Source: JAFDYH01 sp049840875 (lineage in GTDB: Bacteria > Bacteroidota > Bacteroidia > Chitinophagales > Chitinophagaceae). Taken from it: a stretch of DNA of 64,000 nt. A program made the position numbers and the translations under genes. The stretch's first letter is position 1. Every line of letters starts with the position of its first letter. Positions 62,285 through 64,000 of this stretch are shown piece by piece. The notes beneath the pieces were generated by a model. The model saw nothing but the letters and a program-made list of their open reading frames with translations. It had not been told where the DNA came from and ran no database searches. The stretch is from assembly GCA_049840875.1 (NCBI GenBank), contig JASGJE010000015.1:1-64000 (forward strand). The letters run 5' to 3'.

Positions 62285-64000
62285 ATGAGAAAATTGACAC
62301 TGCTCTTTTTGAGCATTGCTATGCTCTTTGCCCAGCACTCATGGGCACAAACTCCGGTAACCGGACAGGTTACAGATGCAAATGGGCTCCCCGTTGCGGG
62401 GGCGACAATCAAAATCAAAGGCTCAAGACAAGGAACAACCGCAGGCGCTGATGGTGCATTCAAAGTAAATGCACTGTCAAAAGCAGTACTGGTTGTAAGC
62501 GCCGTTGGTTTCGAAACCAAGGAGGTAGTGGTCTCTGATCAGGAGCCATTACATATACAGCTAGTTGTGGACACAAGAGCTATTGGCGAAGTAGTTGTAA
62601 CTGGGGTAGGCTCTGCCACCAGTAAAAAGAAGCTTGGAATTTCTGTTGAATCGGTTACGGCAGACAAACTGCCGCCGGTGCCGATGGCTTCATTGGATCA
62701 GGCCTTGGTAGGCAAAATTCCTGGCGCCCAGATTTCAACCATATCAGGTAACCCTGGCGACCAGACTAATATCGTTTTAAGAGGTATCAACTCTATCCAG
62801 GGTGGTACAAGGCCGATGATTTTGCTGGATGGAGTGGAAATTCCTTTTGCCAATTTGAATACATTGGATATGAGCACAGTGGCGAGAGTGGAAGTAGTGC
62901 AAGGCGCTGCTTCTGCTTCACTATATGGTGCACAAGGCGCTAATGGTGTCATCCAGATATTCAGCAAGAAAGGTGTAAAAGGAAAAATGAGCATTAATTT
63001 TTCTTCAAGCTATGGCTCCAGTTCTTTTATCAATTCTGGTAATTTCAAAAATGCTACGCTACATCCTTATCTCACAAATTCAGCCGGCAATATGATAGCG
63101 TATGATGCTGGTGGTGGTTTCAATGCGGGAGATGAATTAAAGATTGACCCCGTTACCGGCGGTCTGTTAGGTAATCCTGCATATCGTTTCGGCTCGGAAA
63201 ATAATCCAAATCCCGTTCCAGGTGAAGGAACCAGTAATTCCCGTTATGGAATATTGGACCCGTTGAATAAGGCTGATCAATCTTACAAGGGTAATATGAA
63301 ATACTATGATCACTTTAAACAGGTATTTCAAAGCGCTGCATCATACAATAATAGTCTCTCACTTAGCGGTGGCGGTGATAAAGCAGATTATAATATTTCA
63401 ATTTCCAATAACCGTACTAATTCTCCATTGTTGAAAAACAATGGTTATATCGACCGGACAAATCTTACCTCTAACATTGGACTGGAGTTATTCAAAGGTT
63501 TTACCCTTCGTTCTGTTACAAGCCTCGCTTATTCCAAAAACACTTTGCACCCGGGATTGGGAGCTCCAGGTGGCGCGGGTACTAATTCATCGCCCGGATA
63601 TGGTTACGGAACAAGCAATGCGAACGTAACTACCGTATATGGATTCCTCAATACTCCTTCATTCTACAGCCTGGAAGATACTATCGATGGTGGTGCGCCA
63701 GCCAATGGATATTTTGTTTCAAATATCAATGTGGCTGCTAATGCTTACAATCCTTTTTATTATGCTCATTATAATAAGGGCGATGGCAGCCGATATGATG
63801 TCATTCAAAGTTTTTCTGCCGATTATAAGTTAAACAAATTCGTTACACTGAATGGCCGTTATGGCATTACTTATAAAAATGAAAATGATATCTGGACGTA
63901 CTATAACCAAAGCCTGAATGCCAATTCTAATTATTATGAATCATGGGCATCACAGAACAACGGAACTGATAATACAGGTGAGATAGATAACTACCAGTAC
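62285..64000 (+). CDS. Second SusC/RagA family transporter (5' part, truncated by window end)
   Basis: The frame opens at ATG 62285 and is open for 572 codons to the window end. The signal peptide (1-21, ending SWAQ) and CarboxypepD_reg-like domain (PVTGQVTDANGLPVAGATI) resemble those of the first SusC gene. The plug shows LDQALVGKIPGAQI, IVLRGINSIQGG and PMILLDGVEIPF. It differs from the first SusC in the barrel start. The SusD partner is expected past the window end. Confidence 0.92.
   Translation, partial: MRKLTLLFLSIAMLFAQHSWAQTPVTGQVTDANGLPVAGATIKIKGSRQGTTAGADGAFKVNALSKAVLVVSAVGFETKEVVVSDQEPLHIQLVVDTRAIGEVVVTGVGSATSKKKLGISVESVTADKLPPVPMASLDQALVGKIPGAQISTISGNPGDQTNIVLRGINSIQGGTRPMILLDGVEIPFANLNTLDMSTVARVEVVQGAASASLYGAQGANGVIQIFSKKGVKGKMSINFSSSYGSSSFINSGNFKNATLHPYLTNSAGNMIAYDAGGGFNAGDELKIDPVTGGLLGNPAYRFGSENNPNPVPGEGTSNSRYGILDPLNKADQSYKGNMKYYDHFKQVFQSAASYNNSLSLSGGGDKADYNISISNNRTNSPLLKNNGYIDRTNLTSNIGLELFKGFTLRSVTSLAYSKNTLHPGLGAPGGAGTNSSPGYGYGTSNANVTTVYGFLNTPSFYSLEDTIDGGAPANGYFVSNINVAANAYNPFYYAHYNKGDGSRYDVIQSFSADYKLNKFVTLNGRYGITYKNENDIWTYYNQSLNANSNYYESWASQNNGTDNTGEIDNYQY

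Overview
The window looks like chromosomal DNA of an aerobic member of the Bacteroidota, most likely family Chitinophagaceae. The signs are two SusC/RagA genes (one with SusD), zinc metalloproteases of the DUF5117 type, Bacteroidota-type promoters (-7 box TAnnTTTG, often with TTG about 19-21 bases upstream), almost no Shine-Dalgarno sites, heme A synthase and KorB. The family assignment is inference from gene content.

Layout. 1-940: the 5' part of a LamG lipoprotein gene, then a self-contained transcription unit (promoter, structured RNA, terminator) for a 169-nt tRNA-like RNA with a roughly 98-nt variable arm. This is the most unusual object in the window. 940-6900: Lrp and MarR regulators, an OppC-type permease, a glycosyltransferase, an acyl-CoA dehydrogenase behind a self-regulated marR, and a 7-TM protein. 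7.1-12.0 kb: a cell-wall amidase and the oxidative pentose phosphate operon gnd-zwf-pgl. 12.2-16.1 kb: a diheme cytochrome, an S9 peptidase and a lone KorB. 16.1-18.0 kb: a small accessory island with a toxin-antitoxin remnant and an overlapping restriction-modification pair.

18.1-25.2 kb: cupin/JmjC protein, TsaC-like protein, a His/Arg-rich exported peptide, RNase HII, a sulfur module (two YeeE/YedE halves, a TsdA-like diheme cytochrome and a convergent Tat-exported DsrE-like protein) and heme A synthase. 25.2-36.7 kb: a membrane patatin, lipid kinase, FabH-type synthase, a large repeat/low-complexity exported protein, M16 peptidase and MutY. 36.8-41.2 kb: HU, a TPR protein, a 31-aa basic protein, RNase E/G and a DUF5009 acyltransferase. 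41.3-54.0 kb: mostly minus-strand housekeeping and envelope genes (M28 peptidase, RpiB, TatC, a frameshifted DUF5117 metalloprotease, CorC/GldE-like protein, Gmk, glutathione peroxidase, a beta-helix lipoprotein, ComF, RadA).

54.0-64.0 kb: a long gene-poor stretch with an orphan terminator, then a SusC-SusD-lipoprotein operon for uptake of an unknown large substrate, a convergent Cys-containing exported protein, and the start of a second SusC gene that runs off the window. No rRNA, ordinary tRNA, CRISPR array, insertion sequence or prophage was seen.
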